Both the position numbers and the translations under genes were made by a program. From positions 31,006-95,005 of the forward strand of contig JAJRUG010000112.1 of NCBI GenBank assembly GCA_024277915.1: a DNA stretch of 64,000 bases. Reading direction: 5' to 3'. Origin of the DNA: Gammaproteobacteria bacterium (GTDB taxonomy: Bacteria; Pseudomonadota; Gammaproteobacteria; Steroidobacterales; GCA-2729495). Below the pieces are notes generated by a model. It ran no database searches. It was not told the DNA's origin and worked only from the letters and a program-made list of their open reading frames with translations. Below, one piece after another: positions 1-8,357 of this stretch; within the stretch, counting starts at the first letter, position 1; each line of letters opens with the position of its first letter.

Positions 1-1542
1 CACACCCGCTGCCAAAGTTGCCCGAATAGCCAGCAGACCGGAATGAAAATAAGTGCCATCACCAAGGTTCTGAAACACATGGGCAGTCTCTGTGAACGGC
101 GCCTGACCAATCCAGGTAGCACCCTCACCACCCATTTGAGTGAAAGTCGCCGTATTCCGGTTCATCCAGGTCGCCATATAATGACAACCGATACCTGCCA
201 TAGCCCTGCTGCCCTCGGGAACCAGTGTCGAGGTGTTATGCGGACATCCCGAACAAAAATGCGGCAATCGCGGAACTATTGCCTTTGGCCTTGCGAGTGA
301 TTGTTCCTTGCGTTCCAGAAATGCGAGTCGCTCGGTGATCTTTTCACTGGTGTGGAACTTTCTGATCCGGGCTGCAATCACCCGCGCGATACCTGCCGGC
401 GTCAATTCACCCGTCGATGGCAAGGACCACTCGCCCTGCTCATCAAACTTGCCAATCACACGTGGTCTTACCTGTGGGTTCCAGTTGTAGAGCTGTTCCT
501 TGAGCTGATTTTCGATGAGGGCACGTTTTTCTTCAACAACCAGAACTTCCTCCAGCCCCTCAGCGAATGATCTGGTGCCTTCTTTTTCCAGCGGCCAACT
601 CATTCCGACCTTGTAAACCCGCAACCCAATCTCACCGGCAAGATCATCATCGATACCCAGATCATCCAGCGCTTGACGTACATCAAGGTAACTTTTCCCG
701 GTGGTGACGATACCAAGGCGCGGATTCGGGCTATCAATCACAACCCGGTCAAAACGATTGGCACGGGAAAAAGCGAGGGCGGCGTATACCTTCTGCCGGT
801 GCAAGCGCTCTTCTTGTTCAACAGGAGAATCCGGCCAACGAAGGTTCAATCCTGCAGGTGGCATCTGAAAATCATTAACTGTCTGGATTTTGACGCGATT
901 GATATCCGCGTCTGCTGTTGAGGATGAGTCCAGGAGCTCTGTCGCGCAGGTTATCCCTGTCCAGCAACCGCTGTACCGCGACATGGCCCAGCCCATGATG
1001 CCAAAATCAAGCAGATCTTCGATACCCGCCGGGTTGAGCACAGGAATCATCGCATCCGCAAATGCATGCTCACTTTGATGCGGGAACGTCGACGACTTGG
1101 CAGCATGGTCATCACCAGCGATTGCCAGGACACCTCCATGGGATGAACTACCCGCGGCATTCGCATGCTTGAATACATCGCCGCTCCGGTCTACACCCGG
1201 ACCTTTCCCGTACCACATGCTGAAAACACCGTCGTACTTTGCGCCCTGAAACAAATTGACCTGCTGGCTGCCCCATACAGCAGTGGCGCCAAGATCCTCG
1301 TTAACACCTGGCCGAAAGTGAATATGCTGCTGATCCAGAAACCGCTGGGCATTCCACAGCTGCAGGTCAAGATTCCCCAAGGGTGAGCCCCGGTATCCGG
1401 AAATAAATCCGGCTGTATTCAGCCCCTGCCGGGCATCACGTTGCCTCTGCACCAGCAACAGGCGCACCAGTGCCTGAATGCCTGTTAGGTAGATACTGCC
1501 GGATGTTTTACTGTATTTGTCATCGAGAGAAAGCGTAGTCAT
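1..1542 (-). CDS. Indolepyruvate ferredoxin oxidoreductase, fused alpha/beta type (N-terminal part; runs off window)
   Basis: Translating the minus strand from the ATG at 1542-1540 gives about 514 residues without a stop up to the window edge, so the gene is cut by the left boundary. The N-terminal part carries the GYRGSPLG stretch typical of 2-oxoacid:ferredoxin oxidoreductases. CSGCPHN lies near residue 431 and GDGTYFHSG, the thiamine-diphosphate/Mg site, near residue 495. The order matches the roughly 1150-residue single-chain proteobacterial enzymes that oxidatively decarboxylate aryl- or branched-chain 2-oxoacids to acyl-CoA in the cytoplasm. The missing part should hold the rest of the catalytic core and the gamma-type domain. 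A weak CCAGG lies just before the ATG. The family is clear; the substrate is not. Confidence 0.9.
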   Translation of the reverse strand, partial: MTTLSLDDKYSKTSGSIYLTGIQALVRLLLVQRQRDARQGLNTAGFISGYRGSPLGNLDLQLWNAQRFLDQQHIHFRPGVNEDLGATAVWGSQQVNLFQGAKYDGVFSMWYGKGPGVDRSGDVFKHANAAGSSSHGGVLAIAGDDHAAKSSTFPHQSEHAFADAMIPVLNPAGIEDLLDFGIMGWAMSRYSGCWTGITCATELLDSSSTADADINRVKIQTVNDFQMPPAGLNLRWPDSPVEQEERLHRQKVYAALAFSRANRFDRVVIDSPNPRLGIVTTGKSYLDVRQALDDLGIDDDLAGEIGLRVYKVGMSWPLEKEGTRSFAEGLEEVLVVEEKRALIENQLKEQLYNWNPQVRPRVIGKFDEQGEWSLPSTGELTPAGIARVIAARIRKFHTSEKITERLAFLERKEQSLARPKAIVPRLPHFCSGCPHNTSTLVPEGSRAMAGIGCHYMATWMNRNTATFTQMGGEGATWIGQAPFTETAHVFQNLGDGTYFHSGLLAIRATLAAGV

Positions 1543-1643
1543 AACCTGGATATCGGAGTGATATTTGGATAGCTCTAGATTACTACAGATTCCCGACACC
1601 TTCCTGACTCCGGTGGCTGTTACGCGAGCAATTTCTGCCTGGT

Positions 1644-2741
1644 TCAGGTACTGGCCTGCCTCACTATTTCTTCCGCCCGGGTCTTTTGATCGGTCAACGA
1701 ACGGGCAACCGCCAACTGCCCCGCTGCACGGATCTGGTTGTGTTCACTGTGACCGGGGAATCGTTCGGGATCCCACCCGAAATAGGACTCGTTCAGCGCA
1801 TCTGCACAAAACCTGGCGGCCAGTTCGATCAGGATTGTTTGGGTCGCCAGAACGATCGAATCTGTTTCTTCCGGCCGAATCCACCCGGCTGTTTCACTCA
1901 GATAGGCTTTCACTGCCGGTGCGAATAAATCCATCGAAAACACACCCGTCGCTGAGTCCTCCCCCGCCGGGTTGCACCAGGAGCGGAATGCATCCCCCAG
2001 TTCGAGTGGCAGCTGCATGGTGCCGATCGTGTCAAAATCGATCATGCAAACCGGTTCGTCGCTCTCCCGGGTGAACAGGAAATTAGAAATCTTGGGATCG
2101 CCGTGAACGATTCGTTCCGGAACATCGGGTAAAGCGGGCAGTGAATCCGCAAAAACCAGAATCTGATCGGCCAGACTCGCGATCACTTCATAGTGCGAGT
2201 GATGTTTTTGCTCGTCGAGCGCAGCACGCAGAGCTGCAAGATGTTTGGCCGTATCGTGAACACCCGGACGTTGATTGCCGAACTGGTACCTCAAGTCGGC
2301 AACCGAGCGATGAAACCGGGCCAGCATCATTCCGGCACCTGCCGCCTGCCGACCGTTGTCGAGCAGATCATGGCTGACCCCTTCAATATAGGTCAGAATC
2401 CGCCAGGTTTCGCCGCCATGGTCAAAATAACAATCTCCTGTATTGGTTCGCAGTAGCCCAGGCGTTACCAGTCCTTTTGCGGCAAGGTGGCGGGTCACAG
2501 CATCAATGGCCTCATTGATCGCAGGGGGAAACATCCCATTGACTTGCTGCAAGACAGCGCACGACTGCCCGGGCATCCGGATTAGAGAAGTTCTGTTGAT
2601 CAAGCCACTGCCCAGCGGAGAAATACCACTCGCCTCCAGCCCGAAAGCAGATAATATCGTTTGAAAATCGGGACTTAAGGAATCCATACAGAAAAATGAT
2701 GCTGCCGTCAGTGAGAGAGCGCCCGACTCATATTCCCACAT
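1644..2741 (-). CDS. APH-fold small-molecule kinase (aminoglycoside phosphotransferase/NahK-like family)
   Basis: The protein has 365 residues from the first start. The Brenner motif HGDPKISN at 213-220 and IDFD near 233-236 (catalytic Asp215, Mg-binding Asp235) mark the choline/aminoglycoside kinase fold. The N-lobe reads GSGLINRT then VLQQVN, the pattern of NahK-like kinases that phosphorylate sugars or amino alcohols rather than drugs. No resistance role is implied. A second Met at 2687-2685 gives a 347-residue protein that lines up better with the usual N-terminus. I kept 2741 because a weak GGA precedes it. It is divergent from erpA and 101 bp downstream of the oxidoreductase start on the same strand. 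The substrate is unknown. Confidence 0.8.
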   Translation of the reverse strand: MWEYESGALSLTAASFFCMDSLSPDFQTILSAFGLEASGISPLGSGLINRTSLIRMPGQSCAVLQQVNGMFPPAINEAIDAVTRHLAAKGLVTPGLLRTNTGDCYFDHGGETWRILTYIEGVSHDLLDNGRQAAGAGMMLARFHRSVADLRYQFGNQRPGVHDTAKHLAALRAALDEQKHHSHYEVIASLADQILVFADSLPALPDVPERIVHGDPKISNFLFTRESDEPVCMIDFDTIGTMQLPLELGDAFRSWCNPAGEDSATGVFSMDLFAPAVKAYLSETAGWIRPEETDSIVLATQTILIELAARFCADALNESYFGWDPERFPGHSEHNQIRAAGQLAVARSLTDQKTRAEEIVRQAST

Positions 2742-2838
2742 TTTTTCCGTATCTTACAGGCATATCGCCTGTTTTCTGTTGTGAAAACAGTATTATGGAA
2801 GGTGGGCTAAAGCGCGCAGAATTCCCCGAAAACAGGAC

Positions 2839-2867
2839 TTGGAACCTGCGCCGGACGCCCATACAAT
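2839..2867 (+). promoter_or_regulatory. Predicted sigma-70 promoter for erpA
   Basis: TTGGAA at 2839-2844 and TACAAT at 2862-2867 are separated by exactly 17 bases and lie about 50 bases before the erpA start. Both hexamers are close to TTGACA/TATAAT. No IscR-type site was recognised. Confidence 0.55.
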
Positions 2868-2918
2868 ATAGTATCGATACCGAACTATTTTTACACGGCC
2901 AACCTGGATACCTCAGAC

Positions 2919-3254
2919 ATGAACAGCCTGACACTTAATTTTACCGATGCGGCGGCAGCCAAGGTCAGTACGCTGATCACCGAAGAAGATAATCCGAATC
3001 TGAAGCTTCGCGTTTTTGTTTCGGGCGGCGGCTGCTCGGGATTTCAATACGGCTTCACGTTTGATGAAGAATTGGGCGATGGCGATACCCGGGTGGAAAA
3101 CCAGGGTGTTACATTACTGATCGATCCGATGAGTATTCAGTATCTGTCCGGCGCGGACATCGACTATAAAGATGACCTCGAAGGTGCGCGGTTTATTATC
3201 CGCAATCCGAATGCCGCCACCACCTGCGGCTGCGGATCATCTTTCTCTGTTTGA
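2919..3254 (+). CDS. erpA: Iron-sulfur cluster insertion protein ErpA
   Basis: This is a 111-residue A-type carrier that accepts an Fe-S cluster from the Isc/Suf scaffold and passes it to apo-enzymes in the cytoplasm. The three ligand cysteines are present: Cys39 in GGGCSG, and Cys103 and Cys105 in TTCGCG. The signature NPNA precedes the CGC pair, and the length equals that of typical ErpA. It is followed convergently by a MarR gene after 19 bases and then by a glutaredoxin/rhodanese fusion, so three neighbouring genes concern Fe-S or thiol chemistry. A good sigma-70 promoter lies upstream. Confidence 0.95.
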   Translation: MNSLTLNFTDAAAAKVSTLITEEDNPNLKLRVFVSGGGCSGFQYGFTFDEELGDGDTRVENQGVTLLIDPMSIQYLSGADIDYKDDLEGARFIIRNPNAATTCGCGSSFSV

Positions 3255-3273
3255 CGCCCCGCTCTTTGACACA

Positions 3274-3897
3274 TCACCCGGGGACACATCCACCCGGGTC
3301 AGAACGAGCGCCAAACCGCATGCACAGTTGTTCGATCTCGTCAGGATCCAGCGATTCATCCATCAAACGACACTGAAAACGGCCGTCAGCCTGTTCCGGG
3401 CTGATGTGATGACAAAATGAACAGACGCCAACCTGCTGACTGCCGCGCTGCCTGGCCAGTTCCCCCAGAATCTGCCGGAGACCATCGGCGGTCTGTTCAC
3501 ATTGCGACCGGGTTAACTGGTTCGTCGCTTTGACAATCACCTCAACAGGATCCAGGTGTAGCAGGCTTTGTGCACTGTCGGTCAGACTAAAAAGACTGCT
3601 CCTGCCATCGTGGGCACACCGGGTACGCTTCAAGTAGCTTTTCTCTTCCAGGCTCTTGACGGTCTGCGAGGCGGTACCCTTGGTCGTACCATGGAACTCC
3701 GCAAAAGCAGAGACAGTCCGGGAGAATCTGTTCGCACGCGCAAAAAACCGCAATGCCATCCATTGTGCCGGGGTCAAACCACCGGAAAAACAATCGCCAT
3801 ACGCTGTCCTGCCCAGATGAAGGGCCAGCTCCGCCAGTTGAGTCTCGATTGCCACGGGTTTGTTCGGCATCAGCGGATAGTAGCGATTCGAAACCAT
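3274..3897 (-). CDS. MarR-family transcriptional regulator with cysteine-rich C-terminal tail
   Basis: The 207-residue protein has a winged-helix region at about 40-110 (TPAQWMALRFFARA, then TTKGTASQTVKSLEEKSYL, then the wing RTRCAHDGRSSLFSLT), typical of MarR dimeric repressors. It ends in an unusual tail with Cys159, Cys162, His163, His164, Cys176, Cys192 and Cys204. The CxxCHH followed by further cysteines could bind zinc or an Fe-S cluster, or form redox disulfides. The gene lies between erpA (tail to tail) and, divergently, the glutaredoxin fusion only one base away by first codon, so autoregulation and control of that fusion are likely. A second Met is at residue 10. The sensing role is inference. 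Confidence 0.85.
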   Translation of the reverse strand: MVSNRYYPLMPNKPVAIETQLAELALHLGRTAYGDCFSGGLTPAQWMALRFFARANRFSRTVSAFAEFHGTTKGTASQTVKSLEEKSYLKRTRCAHDGRSSLFSLTDSAQSLLHLDPVEVIVKATNQLTRSQCEQTADGLRQILGELARQRGSQQVGVCSFCHHISPEQADGRFQCRLMDESLDPDEIEQLCMRFGARSDPGGCVPG

Positions 3898-3964
3898 ATT
3901 GACAATCAGCCTGAGAGCCGATAGGTTCGATTCCTCCTTACACCAAGCTCAGCAGGAATTGATT

Positions 3965-4882
3965 ATGGACCTTGATCCGGCGACCCGGGAAACCATTGAA
4001 ACGCTCTTGAATGCCAACGAAGTTGTGCTGTTCATGAAAGGAAACCCGCAGCAGCCGCAATGCGGTTTTTCAGCCAGCACAATTGCCGCGCTCAGCAAAT
4101 TCGTACCTGACTTCGTTTCGATAGATGTGCTGCAGCACCCGGACCTGCGAGAAGGCATCAAGGCCTATGCAAACTGGCCGACTATTCCGCAACTGTATGT
4201 CAAGGGTGAACTCATTGGGGGCAATGACATTATTCTGGAGATGTCCTCCTCGGGTGAACTTGCCCAGGTTTTCGGCCTGGATACTCCGGAGCGCACCGAA
4301 CCCACCATCACCCTTGCTGATCAAGTGGCTGAAGCCATGCGTCACGCAGCACAGGATCAACCTGATCTGGCGATGCACCTTGATATTGACGCGGCCTGGC
4401 AACACAAGCTTAGCCTTGCACCGGCTTCAGGTGATGAAATCAAAGTAGTCATCGACAATATTGAAATCCTGCTTGATAACTGGGCCGCTTCACGCGCATC
4501 GGGTCTTCATATTGTTTTGGAAGAAACACTGACCGGAACAAGTTTTCGGTTCGATAATCCAAATGCACCACCACCGGTAAAAGACCTGTCGGTGCAAACC
4601 CTGAAAGAAAAACTGGACGCTGGTGAAATGACCAACCTGTACGATGTGCGTCCCAAAAAAGAGAATGCTGCTACGATCAGCCAGGCACAGCCTCTGGATG
4701 ACAAAGCCGCCATGACAATCGAAGATCTGCCAAAAGATACGGCACTGGTATTTCACTGCCATTCCGGAAAAACCAGCCGGGTAGTAGCGGAACGTTATCG
4801 CCTCAAGGGGTTTACCGATGTCTATAGCGTTACCGGAGGAATTCTGGCCTGGATCAAGGAAACAGACTCTGCCGCGAGCTAG
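3965..4882 (+). CDS. Monothiol glutaredoxin (Grx4/GrxD-like) fused to an IscA-like and a rhodanese domain
   Basis: This is a three-domain cytoplasmic protein of 305 residues. Residues 1-105 are a CGFS glutaredoxin (Cys33; WPTIPQLYVKGELIGG), the type that binds [2Fe-2S] with glutathione. Residues about 112-202 resemble the A-type carrier fold (VVIDNIEILLDNW, then FRFDNPNAP, as in IscA/ErpA) but have no cluster cysteines. Residues about 207-300 are a rhodanese domain with Cys265 in a HCHSGKTS loop, suited to persulfide handling. The start at 3965 has AGGAA eight bases upstream; longer starts would run into the MarR promoter. Neighbouring erpA supports a role in Fe-S or sulfur trafficking. The fusion partner roles are inferred. 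Confidence 0.88.
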   Translation: MDLDPATRETIETLLNANEVVLFMKGNPQQPQCGFSASTIAALSKFVPDFVSIDVLQHPDLREGIKAYANWPTIPQLYVKGELIGGNDIILEMSSSGELAQVFGLDTPERTEPTITLADQVAEAMRHAAQDQPDLAMHLDIDAAWQHKLSLAPASGDEIKVVIDNIEILLDNWAASRASGLHIVLEETLTGTSFRFDNPNAPPPVKDLSVQTLKEKLDAGEMTNLYDVRPKKENAATISQAQPLDDKAAMTIEDLPKDTALVFHCHSGKTSRVVAERYRLKGFTDVYSVTGGILAWIKETDSAAS

Positions 4883-4916
4883 CGAGGTTGGCGACAACAC
4901 CATCAGAAAAATAAAA

Positions 4917-5099
4917 GGCGGCTGTGTACTGGTCGAACCTGGACAAGCATCAACGGCGGAACCGGAATCAGCCTGAACTACTACGACCCCGACGCCGGCC
5001 AGTGGGTACAGAACAGGGTAGATGGAATTTGAGGAGTCAGATGACTCGGGAAAGACTTGGAAAATATGGTTTGAAGGATTCTACGCACGGCAGGCAAAA
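4917..5099 (+). pseudogene. Remnant of a DUF1579-like/hypothetical protein, broken by frameshifts
   Basis: Three pieces in two frames read in the order expected of one small protein: GGCVLVE (frame of 4917), WTSINGGTGISLNYYDPDAG then QWVQN (frame of 4937), and an ESDDSGKTWKIWFEGFY-type end (frame of 5022). The pattern of a Cys-Val box, a YYDP-QWVQ strand and a SSDxGKTW-x-FxGxY end is one I know from secreted hypothetical proteins of the DUF1579 sort. The 5' part is missing. It is a decayed fragment with no plausible intact product. The rest of 4883-5339 shows nothing else I recognise. Confidence 0.5.
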
Positions 5100-5339
5100 T
5101 GATCTTGTTTGATGTACCAGTCGGTGCAAGACAAGAATGCGAAAGTAGTACCGGCCATTGCGATCAGAAACAGTACCAATTTGAATTGGTTCTTACCAAT
5201 ACTATGACCACGACCTCGAATCTATTGCTATACTGCATCAATTGATGGATTTGCCACTGCACCGCGGGTAACCACCAGGTCATTCCTCTAATATTACTTG
5301 TTTTTTCAAGCAACTAACGAAGGTTTTCGAGAAGGGAAG

Positions 5340-5948
5340 ATGCTACATTCAAATGCGATGCGCAACCTGATTCTTGTCATCACTTTGGCTTCTTTCTTGA
5401 CAGCATGCGGTGGTCGAAAACCGGATCCAGTCGCTGAGTATAAGGTCGGTGATGAAGCACTAACATGTAATGGTATAAGAGCCGAAGCCGCGTATATCGA
5501 CATGCAGGTATCCAAGCTGATTCCTGAGCAAAAAAAGGCCGGAAAGAATGTTGTTCTTGGCGTAACTGGTTACTTCTTGTTAGTTCCTTGGTTCTTTATG
5601 GATTTCAGCCGAGCGGAACGCATTGAGATTGATGCATATCAGCAACGTTATTTGGCACTTCAGCAACTGGCGGATAAGAAGGGGTGCAATGTTGCTAACA
5701 CAGATGAGTTGGCCGAGTTTGTGGATCGCACGGATACCAGTGATCGGACCGTTGATCCGGAGCAGGCCGATTCATTATCTGAGACAGAAAATCCGTTAGC
5801 AGCTGAGACCAACACAGTTCCTGAAAGAATAGACGCTGTAGCCAAGAGACTGGAGGTGCTGCACGACTTCTATGCGGCGGGCTTAATTTCAGACGAAGAA
5901 TATGCGGAGCGCCGTAAAGTAATTCTGGATGAGGCCATGAAAGAATAA
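5340..5948 (+). CDS. Lipoprotein with C-terminal SHOCT domain
   Basis: The 202-residue protein has a lipoprotein signal (charged start, hydrophobic LILVITLASF, lipobox LTAC with Cys23). A second hydrophobic stretch (NVVLGVTGYFLLVPWFFMDF) near residues 77-97 may associate with membrane. An acidic linker (about 120-155) leads to a SHOCT motif at the end (RLEVLHDFYAAGLISDEEY), a short oligomerisation-type helix pair. The ATG at 5340 is preceded by AAGGGAAG; another Met lies five codons later. It stands alone, convergent with the HAD gene. Function is unknown beyond being a membrane-anchored envelope protein. Confidence 0.75.
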   Translation: MLHSNAMRNLILVITLASFLTACGGRKPDPVAEYKVGDEALTCNGIRAEAAYIDMQVSKLIPEQKKAGKNVVLGVTGYFLLVPWFFMDFSRAERIEIDAYQQRYLALQQLADKKGCNVANTDELAEFVDRTDTSDRTVDPEQADSLSETENPLAAETNTVPERIDAVAKRLEVLHDFYAAGLISDEEYAERRKVILDEAMKE

Positions 5949-5998
5949 AGCAATGCTGCCAGCATATTGCAATCGGCACAATAATCGGGTCGGAGAAT

Positions 5999-6670
5999 CT
6001 ATTGCCCCCAGCCAACACTTGCAAGCCAGGTACTAATATTCGAAAACTCATCGATTGTTTGAACAATCATTGTCGGCTCCGCCTCCGCTAATTCTTCACG
6101 GCTCCCAAAGCCCCACAGCACGCCGATTGAACGAAGACCATTTTTTGATGCTGACTGTATATCCACGGCCCGATCACCCACCATGATTGCGTCACCATCA
6201 ATTGCGCCACTGCTCAGCAAAGCGGCTAATTGAGCTTGTTTTGTAACCCCTATATCTCCGCCATCAACAAACTCGAAGTGCTCTTGTATGTCGAACATTG
6301 ATACGATTCTTTTTGCAAAGTCACAGCGCTTCGATGTACACACTCCCAGTCGCATCCCTTTCCTTTTGAATTTATTCAGAGCTGGCACAATACCAAGGTA
6401 CAACCGGTTCTCCGAGTACCCCACTTCCGAATACCGCTCCCGGTAGCTGCTGACCAGCTGCGGAATTTTTGAGACATCGAGGCCGGGAGCAAGACTGATA
6501 AACATCTCGTCAAGCGGGGGGCCAATCTGTTTGCGAACTGCATTCTCAGAAACAACCGGCAACCCGTGCATCTCAAGCGCGTAGTTGGCACAGCGATATA
6601 TCCCCGTGCTGGGATCGCTGATCGTCCCGTCAAGATCCAGCACCAGCGTACTGCACTCAAGCTTTACCAT
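5999..6670 (-). CDS. HAD-family hydrolase, phosphoglycolate-phosphatase-like
   Basis: The 223 residues contain all four HAD motifs: DLDGT with Asp12/Asp14, Thr113 in GVCTSKR, Lys144, and GDRAVD with Asp166/Asp170. A helical cap sits between motifs I and II (about 18-90). The size and the cap (class C1) match Gph/PpaX-type phosphatases, which dephosphorylate phosphoglycolate, pyrophosphate or small sugar phosphates in the cytoplasm. The exact substrate cannot be read from the sequence. It follows the solute-binding-protein gene on the same strand by 55 bases, so it may be the last gene of that transcript. Confidence 0.85.
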   Translation of the reverse strand: MVKLECSTLVLDLDGTISDPSTGIYRCANYALEMHGLPVVSENAVRKQIGPPLDEMFISLAPGLDVSKIPQLVSSYRERYSEVGYSENRLYLGIVPALNKFKRKGMRLGVCTSKRCDFAKRIVSMFDIQEHFEFVDGGDIGVTKQAQLAALLSSGAIDGDAIMVGDRAVDIQSASKNGLRSIGVLWGFGSREELAEAEPTMIVQTIDEFSNISTWLASVGWGQ

Positions 6671-6725
6671 CGTAGTCCTGTAGCCTTTTGCGACTGTTTC
6701 TTGGACCCGGACTCAGGAACAGAAG

Positions 6726-8357
6726 CTACTCCCGCTCCAGCCGAAGATACCGGCTCGGCGGCGTGCCCCGGGATGAATCAATCCAGCCTTTAACATCGGT
6801 GGATATCAGACGCTTGCCGATATAGTAGAAAAGCGGAATCATCGGATACTCGGACATAAATACTGTTTCTGCGCGTTGCAGTAATCTCTGGCGCTCATCA
6901 GGATCTTTTGCCAGGTTCGACTGATAGAGCAACTCATCATACTCCGTGCTGGAAAACCTTGGCCAGTTGTTCGGGCTATCGCCGTCCATGTTTTGCAAAA
7001 ATGCGTAGGGGTCATTGTATGACGCCATGTAGAACCAGCGAATAACCTCGAAATCACCGGTATTGATTTTCCGGTTCAACATGCGGAATTCCATATTGAT
7101 AATTTCCGCCTGGACTCCTACGGCCTGCCACATGGCTGCCAGTGCAACCATGATTTTCCGGTTCTCCTGTTTGGTATCGTATTGCAGCGTGAAACGCAAC
7201 GGATTGTCCTCGCCAAAGCCTGCTTCCCGCAGCAGTTTTCTTGCCAGTTCTTGCCTTTCATTTAACGGCACAAGCTGGTCCGGAATGGTAATTCCATCGT
7301 AATTATCAAATACCGTAGGGGTCCATGCATATGCCGGTGTCACACCTGTGCGCAACAACTTATCGGTTATCGCTTCACGATCCAGCGCAATGTTCAGCGC
7401 CCTTCTGACCCGCAGATCGTCGAAAGGCGGCTTGGCCATATTGATAACCAAAAAGTACGTTCCTGGCGAAGGTACACGATGCAGGGTTTCAGGAATGTTT
7501 TCTCGAATCCATGCCAGCTTGTCGGAAGGATAGTTGAGCACGATATCCAGCTCTCCGACACGGAAACGCCGCAGTGATGTCGCAAGATCCTGAGTCGGGT
7601 GGTAGTAGACCTCATCTATCTGCACTGAATCCGCATCATAGAAATATGGATTCTTGACGAGCTTGACATATGACTGCGGCACCCGCTCAGCGAGCACAAA
7701 GGGGCCACTGGAAACCATACGCCCCGGGCGTGTCCAGGCTTTGCCATACTTCTCGATCACATGACGTGGCACCAGACCCAACTGCATGTTACCAATCAAT
7801 TCGAGAAAGTAGGGCACGGGCTGGGTTAACCGGAATTCCACAGTGAATTTGTCAAGTGCAGTAACACCGAGCGATTCCACCTCTGCTTCACCGCGAATGA
7901 TTTTGCGGGCATTCTCGAAAACGAAGAACGGCGCCCCCATAAAGGAACCCGTTTTGGGGTCTATGAGGCGCCGGTAGGAATAGACGAAATCATCCGCATC
8001 GATCAGTTTGCCATCAGACCAGCGCAGGTCCGTTCGCAGTTTGAATGTGTATACAGTGCCGTCTTCGCTGACAGTCCATTCAGTTGCTCCTGCCAATTCC
8101 GGAACTGATTTTTCGTTACGGGCCATCAGGCCCACATACATATCCGTAACAATAGGCGATGCCATGGTGCCCGCTGCCAACGTCGGATCCAGCGACCAGG
8201 GTGCGGCGGCCGTACCCCGGTGCAACACCACAGGGTCATCTGTGGCGGCAGATGCCACTGAGACCAGAACAATAAAAAGGCAGAAGAACCGGTTCAGGCG
8301 TACAAACCAGCCGGAAAGAAGCAACCGATGATATTCAGTCAAATGAAATTCATTCAC
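6726..8357 (-). CDS. Peptide/oligopeptide ABC transporter substrate-binding protein (SBP_bac_5 family)
   Basis: The mature protein reads like OppA/DppA: a Sec signal (RFFCLFIVLVSVASA), then ATEWTVSEDGTVYTFKLR, LRWSDGKLIDADDFVYSYRR, VRRALNIALDRE and a C-terminal PMIPLFY. It is periplasmic and about 543 residues, normal for the family. The longest open frame (start 8411) would overlap the previous gene by 62 bases. A GTG at 8357 overlaps the last codons of that gene (GTGAATGA), suggesting translational coupling, and I prefer it. No ABC permease or ATPase genes are nearby. The partner transporter must be elsewhere, or the protein serves as a binding or chaperone component. Confidence 0.88.
   Translation of the reverse strand: MNEFHLTEYHRLLLSGWFVRLNRFFCLFIVLVSVASAATDDPVVLHRGTAAAPWSLDPTLAAGTMASPIVTDMYVGLMARNEKSVPELAGATEWTVSEDGTVYTFKLRTDLRWSDGKLIDADDFVYSYRRLIDPKTGSFMGAPFFVFENARKIIRGEAEVESLGVTALDKFTVEFRLTQPVPYFLELIGNMQLGLVPRHVIEKYGKAWTRPGRMVSSGPFVLAERVPQSYVKLVKNPYFYDADSVQIDEVYYHPTQDLATSLRRFRVGELDIVLNYPSDKLAWIRENIPETLHRVPSPGTYFLVINMAKPPFDDLRVRRALNIALDREAITDKLLRTGVTPAYAWTPTVFDNYDGITIPDQLVPLNERQELARKLLREAGFGEDNPLRFTLQYDTKQENRKIMVALAAMWQAVGVQAEIINMEFRMLNRKINTGDFEVIRWFYMASYNDPYAFLQNMDGDSPNNWPRFSSTEYDELLYQSNLAKDPDERQRLLQRAETVFMSEYPMIPLFYYIGKRLISTDVKGWIDSSRGTPPSRYLRLERE

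Noticed and set aside
1565..2074. 169-residue plus-strand frame over the APH-fold kinase gene
   Set aside because: It is the opposite-strand shadow of a gene with clear kinase motifs and has no recognisable domain.
1644..2741. Antibiotic-resistance aminoglycoside kinase
   Set aside because: The fold is shared, but the N-lobe pattern resembles metabolic NahK-like kinases and there is no mobile context.
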